A stretch of 64,000 nucleotides of DNA. It comes from JAMXLO01 sp963818775 (GTDB lineage: Bacteria; Pseudomonadota; Alphaproteobacteria; Acetobacterales; Acetobacteraceae). Position 1 is the stretch's first letter; every line of letters begins with the position of its first letter. The DNA is taken from positions 1 through 64,000 of the forward strand of contig CAWFUF010000034.1 of assembly GCA_963818775.1 (NCBI GenBank), in the 5' to 3' direction. This document shows positions 1 through 9,394 of this stretch, one piece after another. The translations under genes were made by a program, and so were the position numbers. The notes beneath the pieces were generated by a model. The model was given only the letters and a program-made list of their open reading frames with translations. It was not told the origin of the DNA and did no database searches.

Positions 1-368
1 CCGGGCCCATCCCCCCCAGCCCCGGGACTCCCTCGGTGGTCCGCCCTTCTCATCATGCACCCCGCCCGGGCTCGGGGTACGAATCCCGGGGCGAAATAAG
101 CGACCTTTAACCGGCGTTTGAGGTCACTCGTCCGTCGCGGAGGTGGGACGTTCTGGTCGCGGGTAGGGGCAAGTGGGCTCGCGGACGGCGAGCACCAATC
201 CGTTGATCGGCGCTCATCCTGGAGCCTGCGAAGTCGTTCCTCGTCCCGAGCAGGTCTGGCAATCGATCACTGGCCCCGGTAACCCTCCTGTATAGCAAGA
301 ACGGCGATGACCTAACACCCGGACCGCCACCCTGATGTCGATCCCAGGGGCCCGCGGTAGCATCCCGA
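1..368. other. Left edge, no gene recognised
   Basis: GC-rich DNA with no reading frame that resembles a protein I know. It lies downstream of the minus-strand methyltransferase, whose C-terminus may run into it through further frameshifts. The short string CCGGCGTTT recurs near 110, 398 and 2196, but it is too short to support a repeat call. Confidence 0.4.
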
Positions 369-1320
369 TCACGAGGGAGGTGGACGCGCCCCCAGACCGG
401 CGTTTATGGCTACTCGTTCCCGCGGTATTGGAGAAGGGCTTACTGAATGGTATGGATATCCGGGCCTGGCAAGGTGCCGCGACCTTCGAGTCATGGATGC
501 CGGTGGATCGGAGGGCCAAGAGGAGCGGGCGGTGACCCAGGCGAACTCGGAGGTGATGCGGATTCCGACGCCAGGGACGTGCATCGGTTCTAGGACACTG
601 CGTAGGGCGTCGCAGAATGCGGACAGGCCGGTCGCCTGGATGGCTGGGACCGAGGGTCCAGCGGAGGCGAGCGCCCGGACGGCTATGTCGATGTCGGGCC
701 ATTCGTTGACAACGTTGACTGTTCCCGTCTCGAGGTCGTCGAATCCGGTCGCCGTCAGCATGTCTTCGATCACGTTTTGGGTGTCGCCTTGTTCGGTGGT
801 GGCGCTGCCGTGGCCGGGGGGAGACAGTTCGATCACCTTGAGGAAGTAAGGCAGGAGGCCGAGATGTTCGAATCGGCCCCAAAACGTCAGGCCGAGCCGG
901 CCCCCTGGGATGAGTACCCGGCGCGCTTCGCTCAAAGCCGCCTCGCAGCCTTTCCAGATCCCGTTGAAGCTGGTGGCCACGTCGAACGATGCGCTTGGGA
1001 ACGGCAGGGCGAACATGTCGCCGACGCGAAAGTCGCCTTCGGGGTGTGCGGGCCCGGGCGACGGTCACGAGGTCTTCGGAGGCGTCGATGCCTGCGACGG
1101 CGGCGCCCCGCCCAGAGGCGAGCTGGGCGGCCAAACCTGATCCGCAGGCGATGTCGAGCAAGCGCACACCGCCGGCGACGCCGAGCTTGTCGAAGACCAC
1201 CTGGTTGGCAGGACGGGCGTAAGGTTCAAACAGGTACGCCCAGTCGGTCGCCATGGTTCCCCAGGCCCGCCCTGCTTCCTCCCAGCTATGATCTGCGCTT
1301 GCGGTTTGGTCGCTGGTCAC
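369..1320 (-). pseudogene. Class I SAM-dependent methyltransferase, frameshifted
   Basis: Two minus-strand frames make one methyltransferase. The upstream frame carries the Rossmann SAM-binding motif LLDIACGSGLA about 50 residues from the start and an acidic GIDASEDLV loop. The downstream frame resumes at GDMFALPFPSASFDVA and continues through RRVLIPGGRLGLTFWG, the usual Methyltransf_11 order. They join if one base is dropped from the GGGG run at 1041-1044. I place the start at a GTG (1318-1320) preceded by GGGGAA, because the ORF upstream of it overlaps the operators. The gene faces away from the TetR gene and is probably repressed by it. The substrate cannot be told. The C-terminal boundary is uncertain. 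The frameshift may be a sequencing error, as three more single-base homopolymer indels lie in the first 9 kb. Confidence 0.7.
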
Positions 1321-1336
1321 AACTTCCCCCTTAGCC

Positions 1337-1376
1337 GGACGATCGTTCGTACAATACACTGTGGACGATCGTTCGT
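1337..1376. promoter_or_regulatory. Two TetR-type operator copies
   Basis: The 14-mer GGACGATCGTTCGT occurs twice, at 1337-1350 and 1363-1376, 26 bp apart, in the 92-bp gap between the divergent methyltransferase and TetR genes. Its core ACGATCGT is a perfect palindrome, with the CGAACGAT/ATCGTTCG symmetry common in TetR operators. Two sites covering both promoters fit autorepression plus control of the methyltransferase. Binding itself is inferred. Confidence 0.65.
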
Positions 1377-1412
1377 CTAGCATGATTTGGCGACGCACGA
1401 GAAGCGAGAGCC

Positions 1413-2105
1413 ATGCCAGGTGAGCAACGACAACCCAAACAGACCCGGGCGCCGGGGGACCAGGCGCGGGCCCGGATCGTAGAGCAGGCGGCTCGCCTAG
1501 CGACCGTCGAGGGGCTCGACGGGCTGTCCATCGGCCGCCTTGCCGAGGCGACCGGTGTGGCGAAAAGCAGCGTCCACGCCCTCTTCGGCTCCAAAGAAGA
1601 ACTTCAGCTCGCCACCATCAACGCGGCGCGGGAGAACTTCATCACCGAAGTCGTCACACCCGCGCTCGCCGACACCTCTCCGGGTCGAGACCGTCTGCTC
1701 GCGCTGTGCGAAGGGTACCTGTCCTACGTCGAGCGGCGGGTTTTCCCCGGAGGCTGCTTCTTCGTCGCCGCATCGGCCGAGGTCGGAGCCCAGCCTGGGC
1801 GAGTTCACGACGAAGTCGCCCGCATGCAGCAGCAGTGGCGGGACTTGCTTGTCCACGAAGCTCACACTGCCGCCGAGAAAGGCGAGTTGCCCATCGGTGA
1901 CGACCCCACACAGGTCGCCTTCGAACTGGGGGCCATCCTCGCCGGGACGGACATCGTTGCCGTCCTCCACGACGACTCCGGTGCAGTTACCCGCGGACGA
2001 GTCGCCGTGCTGGCCCGCCTCAAAGGCTCATCCGCCCCGAGTGCCAAGCCCCAACCCCCACGGCGCAACACCTCCAAGGCGCCACGCCGCAATGAGTCCG
2101 GCTGA
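1413..2105 (+). CDS. TetR/AcrR family transcriptional repressor
   Basis: A 230-residue regulator. The N-terminal helix-turn-helix spans roughly residues 15-65 (ARIVEQAARLATVEG then IGRLAEATGVAKSSVHALFGSKEEL), the TetR signature. The ligand-binding half includes the YVERRVFPGGCFF segment typical of the TetR_C_6/YxaF-like group. The C-terminal 20 residues are basic and low-complexity. The gene is transcribed away from a methyltransferase, and two palindromic operator copies lie 37-76 bp upstream of its start. The style of this gene and its two neighbours is actinobacterial, unlike the DNA beyond 4 kb. The inducer is unknown. Confidence 0.85.
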   Translation: MPGEQRQPKQTRAPGDQARARIVEQAARLATVEGLDGLSIGRLAEATGVAKSSVHALFGSKEELQLATINAARENFITEVVTPALADTSPGRDRLLALCEGYLSYVERRVFPGGCFFVAASAEVGAQPGRVHDEVARMQQQWRDLLVHEAHTAAEKGELPIGDDPTQVAFELGAILAGTDIVAVLHDDSGAVTRGRVAVLARLKGSSAPSAKPQPPRRNTSKAPRRNESG

Positions 2106-2429
2106 CTCGCACCTGAGCATCGACCGGGATCAGGGGGGCAGCTGAAGTACGGGCGTCGGTTACACAAGCATCCCCAAGCCGGCGTTCGTCGCGACCCCGG
2201 CGTTTATGCGCCGCGGTTATGGGACGCCCTCCGCCAGCCACGGGCTTCCGATAACCGTCTGATAGGCGTCGTCTGAACCAGGGGGTTGCCCAACGGATCG
2301 GAGTGCTCAGATCGGATGTTCGGGCGCGCGGGGAGGTTGGTTCCAGGCTGAGGGTCCTAAGCCGGGCGCCATGGATGGGCTGGGACATGGGCTGTCTGGT
2401 GCGACGCCAGGCGGATTAGGTTGCTGCTG
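2106..2429. other. Intergenic, nothing recognised
   Basis: A 324-bp gap between the TetR and sulfatase genes. I see no RNA gene, terminator or convincing short ORF in it. GGATTAGG at 2413-2420 is a plausible ribosome-binding site for the sulfatase. Confidence 0.4.
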
Positions 2430-4018
2430 GTGACCCAGCCCAACATCTTGTTGATCATGACCGACGAGGAGCGCTATCCGCCGCCCTATGAAACAGACGC
2501 AGTGAGGGCGTTTCGCAGGAATCACCTGACGGTTCGGGAGTCGATCCGGCAGGGCGGTCTCGAGTTCCACCGCCACTACGCAGGGTCCACGGCCTGCTTG
2601 CCGAGCCGGGCCACGCTGTTTACCGGGCAGTACCCTTCCCTGCACGGCGCCTCGCAGACCGACGCCCTGGCCAAGAAGGTTGACGATCCGGCCATGACGT
2701 TTCTGGACCCCGATTCGGTGCCTACGCTGGGTGACTGGTTCCGGGCCGGCGGCTACCAGGCGCATTGGCGGGGCAAGTGGCATATCAGCTGGCCCGATCT
2801 GTTGATTCCGGGCACCCACGAAGGGCTGATGGCCTCCGACGGCGACGGCCAGGTGATCCCCGAGGTCGTCCAGGCCTACAAGAACGCCGACCGGCTCGAC
2901 CCGTTCGGTTTCTCGGGCTGGATCGGTCGGGAGCCGCACGGCGCGTCCAAGGCTGACTGCGGAGCTGTGCGCGACGGGGTGTTCGCCGAGCAGGTGGTGG
3001 AGCTGTTCAAGGACATCTCCGCCGACCGCCAGCAGGGGCCGTGGCTGGCGGTGGCCTCGTTCGTGAACCCTCATGACATCACCTTCAACGGGTGGGCGTG
3101 GGAGAACATCTTGCGCCTGGCTGGCCCCGACGATTCCGTGCCGGAGATCCCCGAGGCCCCCTCGCAATCCGATTCGTTCGCCGGTCGCCCGGCCTGCCAG
3201 GAGGGCTGGAAGAAGGCGTGGATCGAAATGTCGTATGAGCAGTCAGCCGACGTCGCCTACCGAAGGCTCTACTACTACCTGCACAAACTGGTCGACGCGG
3301 CCATCGGCCGGGTTATCGAGTCACTCCACGACAACGGCCTGGCCGAGGACACCATCGTCGTTTTCACCTCCGACCATGGGGACCTGCTGGGGGCGCACGG
3401 CGGGATGATGCAGAAGTGGTATCAAGCCTACGACGAGGCCATTCACGTCCCGCTCTACGTGAGCGGCCCAGGGGTGGCCACCCCCGCCGGTGGCGTGACC
3501 GTGCCGACCAGCCACGTGGACCTGATTCCCACCCTCATGGGCTTGGCCGGGATCGACGCCGAGCAGGCCGCAGCCGGCGTGGCCAAGCACCACCACGAGG
3601 TCCACCCCCTGCCCGGGCGTGACCTCAGCGGGGTGATCACCGGATCGGTGACCCCCGAGTCGATCGTCGACTCCCCTGTACTTCATGACCGAAGACGAGT
3701 TCTCCCGCGGCCTGAGTAACACCAACATGTTCAACGGCAAGCGCTACGACCCCGTCGCCTACCCGGCGAAAGTCGAGTCAGCCATCGCAATCCTGCCCAC
3801 AGGCAACGACGGCTCTGGTGAACTGTGGAAACTCAACCACTACTACGAACGCCTCGATGACTGGAACGCCGAGCACGGCATCCCCAAAAACCCCTTCCTG
3901 GGCCCGGCCGCGGCCCCGGTGTTCGAATTGCATAACCTGACCGTCGACCCCGAAGAACGCCATAACCGCGCCGACGACGACAAGAAGACCTTGAGCGCCA
4001 TGCAATCGGTCCTCGACG
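2430..4018 (+). pseudogene. Type I sulfatase, frameshifted and cut at its 3' end
   Basis: Alkaline-phosphatase-superfamily sulfatase. It begins QPNILLIMTDEE, whose acidic residues bind the metal. The formylglycine motif is CLPSR at residue 56 from the GTG at 2430, followed by ATLFTGQYPS. Further motifs are GKWH, FTSDHGDLLG and a late HVDLIPTLMGLAG. The reading frame changes at the CCCC run 3673-3676 and resumes at YFMTEDEFSRGLS, continuing to LHNLTVDPEERHNRADD. About residue 525, at 4018, the sequence turns into a copy of DNA otherwise found at 5034-5124, so the true C-terminus is missing. I chose GTG 2430 over TTG 2421 for spacing to GGATTAGG. The protein looks actinobacterial. It is broken either by recombination or by a chimeric join. 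Confidence 0.75.
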
Positions 4019-5190
4019 CCGCGACAACGCAGCCATCGCCCAGGTCGCCTCCCTGCTGCCCGCCAACGCCGACGAAGCGAACCTCGCCGTCCAATATGTC
4101 GCCACCAGGGCGCTGAATTTCAGGAAGAACGCGTGGTCCGCCGTAATCGCGCGCCAGTCGAAAAGCATCGCTTGCGCACTGGGGCTGTGACACAGGGCAC
4201 GGGCGAGGTTCGCTTCGTCGGCGTTGGCCGGGCAGCAGGAGGCGACCCTGGCGACGGCTGCGTTGTCGCGGCGGGCGAGGTCCTCGGGCGTGGCACCTCC
4301 TATACCGAATAGTTTTGACCCCGCCACGATGGCGCTTCCCGCAGATGAAGATGCGGAGGTCGGTCCGTGGGGAAAATATGCTGGCCGGTGAAGGCGGGTA
4401 TTGCGGGGGCACGTAACCGACGATCCCATCATTTGACCGTCCCCATTTAGGTGCACAATGAGGCTCCATCTTATACCTATCCTCAGAGTGCCTGACCGAT
4501 GAATGTCCATCGGCGATGGGCAATGGACATGATCTTCCAGGGCTGGGATCCGTAGGCGCTCCAGGCGTCGCAGCAAAGGTCGACGATGTTGTCGAAGCCT
4601 ATGAAGATGCGACCGACAACCAGTTCTGCCGCATGAACGCGCAGGAGAACATCTGGCAGTTCATGCGGCAGAACTGGTTGTCCAGTCGCATCTTCATAGG
4701 CTTCGACAACATCGTCGACCTTTGCTGCGACGCCTGGAACAGGCTTACAGATCAGCCCTGGAAGATCATGTCCATTGCCCATCGCCAATGGACATTCATC
4801 GGTCAGGCACTCTGAGGATAGGTATAAGATGGAGGCCTCATTGTGCACCTAAATGGGGACGGTCGAATGATGGCATCGTCGGTTACGTGCCCCCGCAACC
4901 ACTTTGACCGGCCAGCATATTTCCCCCACCAGACCGACCTCCGGATCTTCATCTGCGGGAAACGCCATCAGACATATCGGGCGGGGTCAAACTTGTTCGG
5001 TAAAGGAGGTGCCACGCCCGAGGACCTCGCCCGCCGCGACAACGCAGCCATCGCCCAGGTCGCCTCCCTGCTGCCCGCCAACGCCGACGAAGCGAACCTC
5101 GCCGTCCAATATGTCGCCACCAGTGCGCAAGCGATGCTTTCCCTTCGACTGGCGCGCGATTACGCGACGGCGGACCACGCGTTCTTCCTG
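4018..5190. repeat. Foldback: direct copy plus about 530-bp inverted repeat
   Basis: The segment 4018-4106 repeats 5034-5124 in the same orientation. At about 4107 the sequence flips: 4107-4638 is the reverse complement of 4659-5190, with a 20-bp spacer (4639-4658). The arms agree over most of their length but differ by scattered substitutions and small indels, roughly one position in ten by eye. The spacer and right arm read as genuine IS630 transposase sequence, so the right arm is the original and the left arm the secondary copy. Inverted duplications of this kind arise by template switching in amplification, or by failed hairpin trimming in long reads. A real inverted duplication is possible but less likely given the adjoining taxonomic switch. 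Confidence 0.75.
4636..4815 (+). pseudogene. IS630-family transposase, C-terminal fragment
   Basis: The last 59 residues of an IS630-type DDE transposase. The frame reads NAQENIWQFMRQNWLSSR, then IDQPW-like NRLTDQPWKIMSIAHRQW, and ends at TGA 4813-4815. The glutamate in QENIW is the E of the DDE triad. Everything upstream is lost to the foldback, whose left arm carries an inverted, mutated copy of the same fragment near 4480-4638. It cannot encode an active enzyme. Confidence 0.7.
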
Positions 5191-5637
5191 AAATTCAGCG
5201 CCCTGGCAGTCGGCATGATGCGTCAGGCCCGCAGCGCCAGGTCACTCCTGCTTCGCGTCCAGGCGGCGCGCCAGAAGCGCGAGGCGGACAACGGCGCCGC
5301 CGACAAGGCCGCCTGGACCGAGCACTGCGCGATCGGCCTGATGGCGGACGCACTCGGCCGCACTCAGCCCGCAGCGATGGCCGAACCCCCGCCACCGCCT
5401 CCGCCATTGCCAATTGACGAAACCACGCCGCAGCCAGATCCGGCCGCCGAGGCCGATCAATACGCGCTTATCTATCCACACCGCGCGGCGCTGATCCGCT
5501 CCCTGGGCGGTCTGCCGGCCAGTTGCGATTTCGGACCGCCCTCAACCGGCCTGGTGCACGCTATCGTCACCGGAACCAGCCCAACCTTGCGAGCACTCGA
5601 TAGTCCTGCCGAAGCCAGGGTCCTCGCCGAAGCCTGA
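4843..5637 (+). CDS. Hypothetical protein, 5' end uncertain
   Basis: The frame is convincing from about residue 55 onward: TPEDLARRDNAAIAQVASLL, a helix-rich middle with RQARSARSLLLRVQAARQK, a proline-rich linker (AEPPPPPPPLPID), and a C-terminal block YALIYPHRAALIRSLGGLP. Proteins with these blocks are frequent, uncharacterised and often near IS elements in Acetobacteraceae. AAAGGAGG at 5002-5009 directly precedes GCCACGCCCGAGGAC. This suggests the true start codon lay near 5008-5011 and is not readable here, so the first 55 residues are probably spurious. An inverted partial copy lies in the foldback at 4107-4300. No function is assigned. Confidence 0.55.
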   Translation: MHLNGDGRMMASSVTCPRNHFDRPAYFPHQTDLRIFICGKRHQTYRAGSNLFGKGGATPEDLARRDNAAIAQVASLLPANADEANLAVQYVATSAQAMLSLRLARDYATADHAFFLKFSALAVGMMRQARSARSLLLRVQAARQKREADNGAADKAAWTEHCAIGLMADALGRTQPAAMAEPPPPPPPLPIDETTPQPDPAAEADQYALIYPHRAALIRSLGGLPASCDFGPPSTGLVHAIVTGTSPTLRALDSPAEARVLAEA

Positions 5638-5646
5638 CCCCGCCGC

Positions 5647-6909
5647 TCACCCCACCAGGTTCTTCGGCACGTCCCGGAACGGCCGGTCGTTGTCGGTCCG
5701 CGGCTCCTTCGGCATCCCCAGCACCCGCTCCGAAATGATATTGCGCTGGATCTCGTCGGTTCCCCCGGCAATCGACCCCGCCGGCACGCTGACAAGGATC
5801 TCGGCGATCAGCCCGCCCATCGGCCCATCCTCGCCGGTCAGCATCGCGTCCGCCCCGCTGATCAGCGTGTGAACCCGAGCCGCGGCGCGCGCCACGTGGC
5901 TTGAGACCAGCTTGCCGAGCGACCCCTCTGGCCCCTGCGGCCGACCCTGCATCTGCGCCGCCCGGGCCCGCCGTGCCGTCCACTCCGCGGCCTTGGACAT
6001 GCAGAGCAGCTTCGCGATCTCCTGCCGTACCAGCGGATCGCTCGCCCGCCCGGTCGCCTTTGCCCGCTCCACCACCAGATCCACCCGCCCTGCCCGCTGC
6101 GGATACCACTTGTATGGCTCCATCACCGTGGCGATCTCGGCGCGTTCCTCGTCGTACACCCGCCCCTTGCGGTCTGACGCCATCCCCCAGGTGCGGATGC
6201 CGTCAGCGCCCCGCCGCTCATACATCAGCGTCGTCGTCGCCACCGCCCAGCCGCGCCCCACCTCGGAAACCAGATTCTCCGGTGGCACCTCGGCATCGCT
6301 GAAAAACACCTGGTTGAACGACGCATGCCCGTTCATCTGCCGCAACGGCCGCACCTCGACCCCAGGCTGGCGGATGTCGAGCACAAAGTAAGACAGACCC
6401 TGATGCTTCGGCACGTTCGAGTCAGTCCGTGCGAGCAGCAGCCCCCAGTCGGCGTGATGCGCGCTCGTGGTCCACACCTTCTGCCCGTTGATCACCCATC
6501 GGTTGCCCTTGAACTCCGCCCGCGTCGTGGCCCCCGCCAGATCGGACCCGGATCCAGGTTCGCTGAACAACTGGCACCACGTATCCTCACCGGTCAGGCT
6601 GCGGCGCAGCCACTGCTGCTTCTGCGCATCATTGCCATGCACCAGCAGCGTCGCCGCCGCGAGGCGTCGGATGCCCGTCTTGGCTACGCCAACCGCACCG
6701 ACGCGCTGCATCTCTTCCTCGACCACCATCTCCAGCGCCGCGGGCAGCTCGCGCCCGAACCACGCCTTCGGCCACGAAGGCACCCCCCAGCCGCTATCGA
6801 TCAACTTGTTACGCCATTCCACCAGCCCGTAATCAGCGCTCCAGTTCGCCTCCAGCCAGGCGCGCACCTCAGCGCGAACGGAACCCTCAGTAGCGTCACT
6901 CATATCCAT
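5647..6909 (-). CDS. Acyl-CoA dehydrogenase, large-type subunit
   Basis: A 420-residue flavoprotein expected to oxidise an acyl-CoA to its 2,3-enoyl form. It shows the FAD/substrate segment CQLFSEPGSGSDLAGATT (about residues 110-130), WVINGQKVWTTSAHHADWGLLLART, and the C-terminal GGTDEIQRNIISERVLG. At the place where medium-chain enzymes carry the catalytic glutamate just before GT, this protein has glycine (IAGGTDEIQ). That is common in large subunits of paired dehydrogenases such as the PimC/PimD and ChsE1/ChsE2 types. It is the last gene of a minus-strand cluster behind a second, shorter dehydrogenase (43-bp gap) and an amidohydrolase. The natural substrate is unknown, and the partner relationship is inferred from synteny. 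Confidence 0.85.
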   Translation of the reverse strand: MDMSDATEGSVRAEVRAWLEANWSADYGLVEWRNKLIDSGWGVPSWPKAWFGRELPAALEMVVEEEMQRVGAVGVAKTGIRRLAAATLLVHGNDAQKQQWLRRSLTGEDTWCQLFSEPGSGSDLAGATTRAEFKGNRWVINGQKVWTTSAHHADWGLLLARTDSNVPKHQGLSYFVLDIRQPGVEVRPLRQMNGHASFNQVFFSDAEVPPENLVSEVGRGWAVATTTLMYERRGADGIRTWGMASDRKGRVYDEERAEIATVMEPYKWYPQRAGRVDLVVERAKATGRASDPLVRQEIAKLLCMSKAAEWTARRARAAQMQGRPQGPEGSLGKLVSSHVARAAARVHTLISGADAMLTGEDGPMGGLIAEILVSVPAGSIAGGTDEIQRNIISERVLGMPKEPRTDNDRPFRDVPKNLVG

Positions 6910-6952
6910 CTCCGCAAACTAAACTCCAGGGGGAGTGGGCAGCCCCCACCCC

Positions 6953-8060
6953 TCATACCTCCCAGGCACGCATCATCAGCTCGCGATGATACGTGGCATC
7001 CCCCAGAAACACCTCGCAGCTCTTCGCGCGCTTGAACCACAGATGCGTGTCATTATCCCAGGTGAAGCCGATCCCGCCATGGATCTGGATCGTGTGTATC
7101 GCCGTCTGCATATACGCATCCGACGCGCAAGCCTTCGCCAGCGAGGCCAGTGCCGGCAGATCCGCATCCTCCTCGGCCGCCGCCGATGCCGCGGCATAGG
7201 CAGCCGACTTCGCGAGCTCGACATCGACCAGCATGTCAGCCTGCTTATGCTTCATCGACTGGAACGAGCCGATGGCCCGACCGAACTGCACCCGCAGGTT
7301 GGCATAGTCCAGCGCCGACAGCCTCAGCCGTTCCGCGCCGCCGACCATCTCGTTCGCCAGACAAACCGCGGCCTGCATCATCGTCTTCGCGAACGGCGCA
7401 GCACCGCCGCCCTCCTCGCCCAGCAACTCGGCTTCGACGCCACGGAACTCGAGCCGCGCCTGCTTGCGCGTCGGGTCCATCACCTTCAGCGCGCGCCGTT
7501 CCAGCCCGGACGCATCGCCACGCACGGTGAAGAACGACAGCCCATTCTCACCCTTCGCCACGACGACGATCAGATCAGCGGTGTGCCCGTCGAGCACAAA
7601 GCTCTTCACGCCGTCGAGCCGGTACTTTCCGCTCACCGTCGTCTCGATCCCCTCGGCATCCCACCGTCCGTTTGGCTCGGTGAACGCCAACGTGGCGATG
7701 GTGTCGCCGGCAGCAATTCCCGGCAGCAGCTCACGCTTCTGCGCCTCTGTGCCGGCATTCATGATCGCCGTCGCGGCCAGCGCTACTGATGAGAAATAGG
7801 GCGCGCAGAGCAATGCCCGGCCCATCTCCTCCAGCACGATGCCGAGTTCGACGAAGCCAAAGCCCTGCCCGCCATGTTCCTCCGGAATGTGCACCCCGGT
7901 GAGACCGAGCTGTTGGTTGAGTTCGCGCCAGCTCTCGCGCTCCCAACCCGCCTCTGTCTCCATCAATCGCCGTACCGCCGTGGGGGGCGACTTCTCCTCG
8001 AGGAACCGTCGCAGTACCCGAGCGGAACTCCTCCTGCTCGCCCGTGAAGCTGAACTGCAT
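6953..8060 (-). CDS. Acyl-CoA dehydrogenase, small-type subunit (frameshift near start)
   Basis: About 368 residues once repaired. Translation should start at the ATG 8058-8060 (MQFSFTGEQEEFRS), preceded by AGGAG 13 bp after the amidohydrolase stop. Dropping one base of the CCC at 8017-8019 continues it as VLRRFLEEKSPPTAVRRLMETEAGWERE into the long downstream frame. That frame contains GVHIPEEHGGQGFGFVELG, TLAFTEPNGRW and IHTIQIHGGIGFTWDND. It lacks the usual catalytic glutamate at the C-terminal position (VFLGDATYHR), as does its neighbour, so the two may form a heteromer with an atypical base. A caller ignoring the frameshift would begin at 7966 and lose about 30 residues. Confidence 0.8.
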
Positions 8061-8080
8061 GCCGTCTCCTCTTGCTGCGA

Positions 8081-9212
8081 CTACGTCTGCCGGAAGAACC
8101 GGTTCGGGTTCTCCCACAGCAGCTTGCGCTGCCGTTCCGCGCCAATGCTCGACCAGGCGAGGATGTTCGACACCGAGTTCAGGGAACTGGCATTCGGAAT
8201 GCGGATAATCGGATGCGTACATCAGCACGCCGTCCCCCAGGAAGCGGGTGACGTACTCGAGCATGTCCTCGCCCTCGTGGTGCTCGATGCTGCAGAAGAA
8301 CCGTCCGCTCATCATGTATTCGGAGGGCTTCATCTTCAGCGGTGCCGTGCCGCCCACATAGATCGCCTGCTCGTCCATGCGTCTGGCCCAGAATGGCAGC
8401 CAGCCGAAGCCGCATTCCAGCACGCCCATTCGCAATCTCGGGTAGCGATCGAACAGACCGGCGCCGATGAACGCCGCGGCGAACCTCATCGCCCCCCAGG
8501 GATGCGCGGCCAGCCGGCCGAGGAAGATGTTGTCGTAGAGATCGCGATATCCGGGATAGTACGGCGGGGTCCAGGTGAAGCTGTGGTTGGCAATCGGCAG
8601 ATCGTATTCCTGTGCCTCCCGCCAGATCGGGTCGAGGCTCGGGTGATCCGCGGGCAATCCCTCGGCGAGCAGCGGCATCACTGCCACGGCCCATTTGGCC
8701 TTGCCCCATTCGCGGATCTCGCGCACCGCCTCATCGACGCGCCGTGTCGAGGCGACGATCGGGCCCTTGAGGCGGTCCGGATGCGATCCGCAGAACTCCG
8801 CCATGTGCCGATGATAGGCGCGGATCATCGCGATCTCGATCGAAGCATCGTCAACGCCGACAAGACTGAGCCACGAGGTCGGGATCAGAAAATGGACGTC
8901 GGTCCCCTCATCGTCCATGTCCATGACGCGGTTCTCGGCCTGATCGTCCTGTGTGCCAGGCCGCGGTCTCTTGCTGCCCATCCACCGCGAGTCCCGGCCG
9001 GTAAAGCTTTCGCGTGGCGCCTCCTCGCCAAGGATCCGACGGTAGTACTTGGTGCCGGCGCGGTACGTGTGCATCTCGCCTCCGCCCGACCCGCGGTAGG
9101 GTGCCAGTTCCGGCAGCCGCGCGCGAAAGTCCGGATCGACATACTTGTCCAGGACTTCGGCGGCGGGATTGATGTGAGTGTCGGTGTCATAGACCCTGAA
9201 GCCATCTTTCAT
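8081..9212 (-). CDS. Amidohydrolase family (ACMSD-like) metal enzyme, frameshifted near C-terminus
   Basis: A TIM-barrel amidohydrolase-2 family protein of about 376 residues. The N-terminus has YDTDTHINP, the D-x-H metal motif. It continues with MDMDDEGTDVHFLIPTSW, ANHSFTWTPPYY, and LMYASDYPHSECQF, where the aspartate near the end is the expected metal ligand. One extra base in the CCC run (GGG on plus) at 8182-8184 shifts the frame. Corrected, the protein ends with NILAWSSIGAERQRKLLWEN and FFRQT before TAG at 8081-8083, the usual end of the family. It heads a minus-strand operon with two acyl-CoA dehydrogenases. Such enzymes often decarboxylate or hydrolyse ring-cleavage products, but no specific substrate can be named. 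Confidence 0.8.
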
Positions 9213-9394
9213 TGCTTCTCTCCCTGGCTTGCGTCATGGCCGGGAACCCGCTCCATCGAACGGGCTGGCTCCCGTTCATGCCGCTGCAACCGTACGTGCA
9301 TCCGCCCCGGTTTGTCGATGACCCTTGGCGTCCGCTCCGTCGGCGTCCAGAATCAGCTCCGCAGGCCGATGACGAACGAGGGGGAAACACAACG

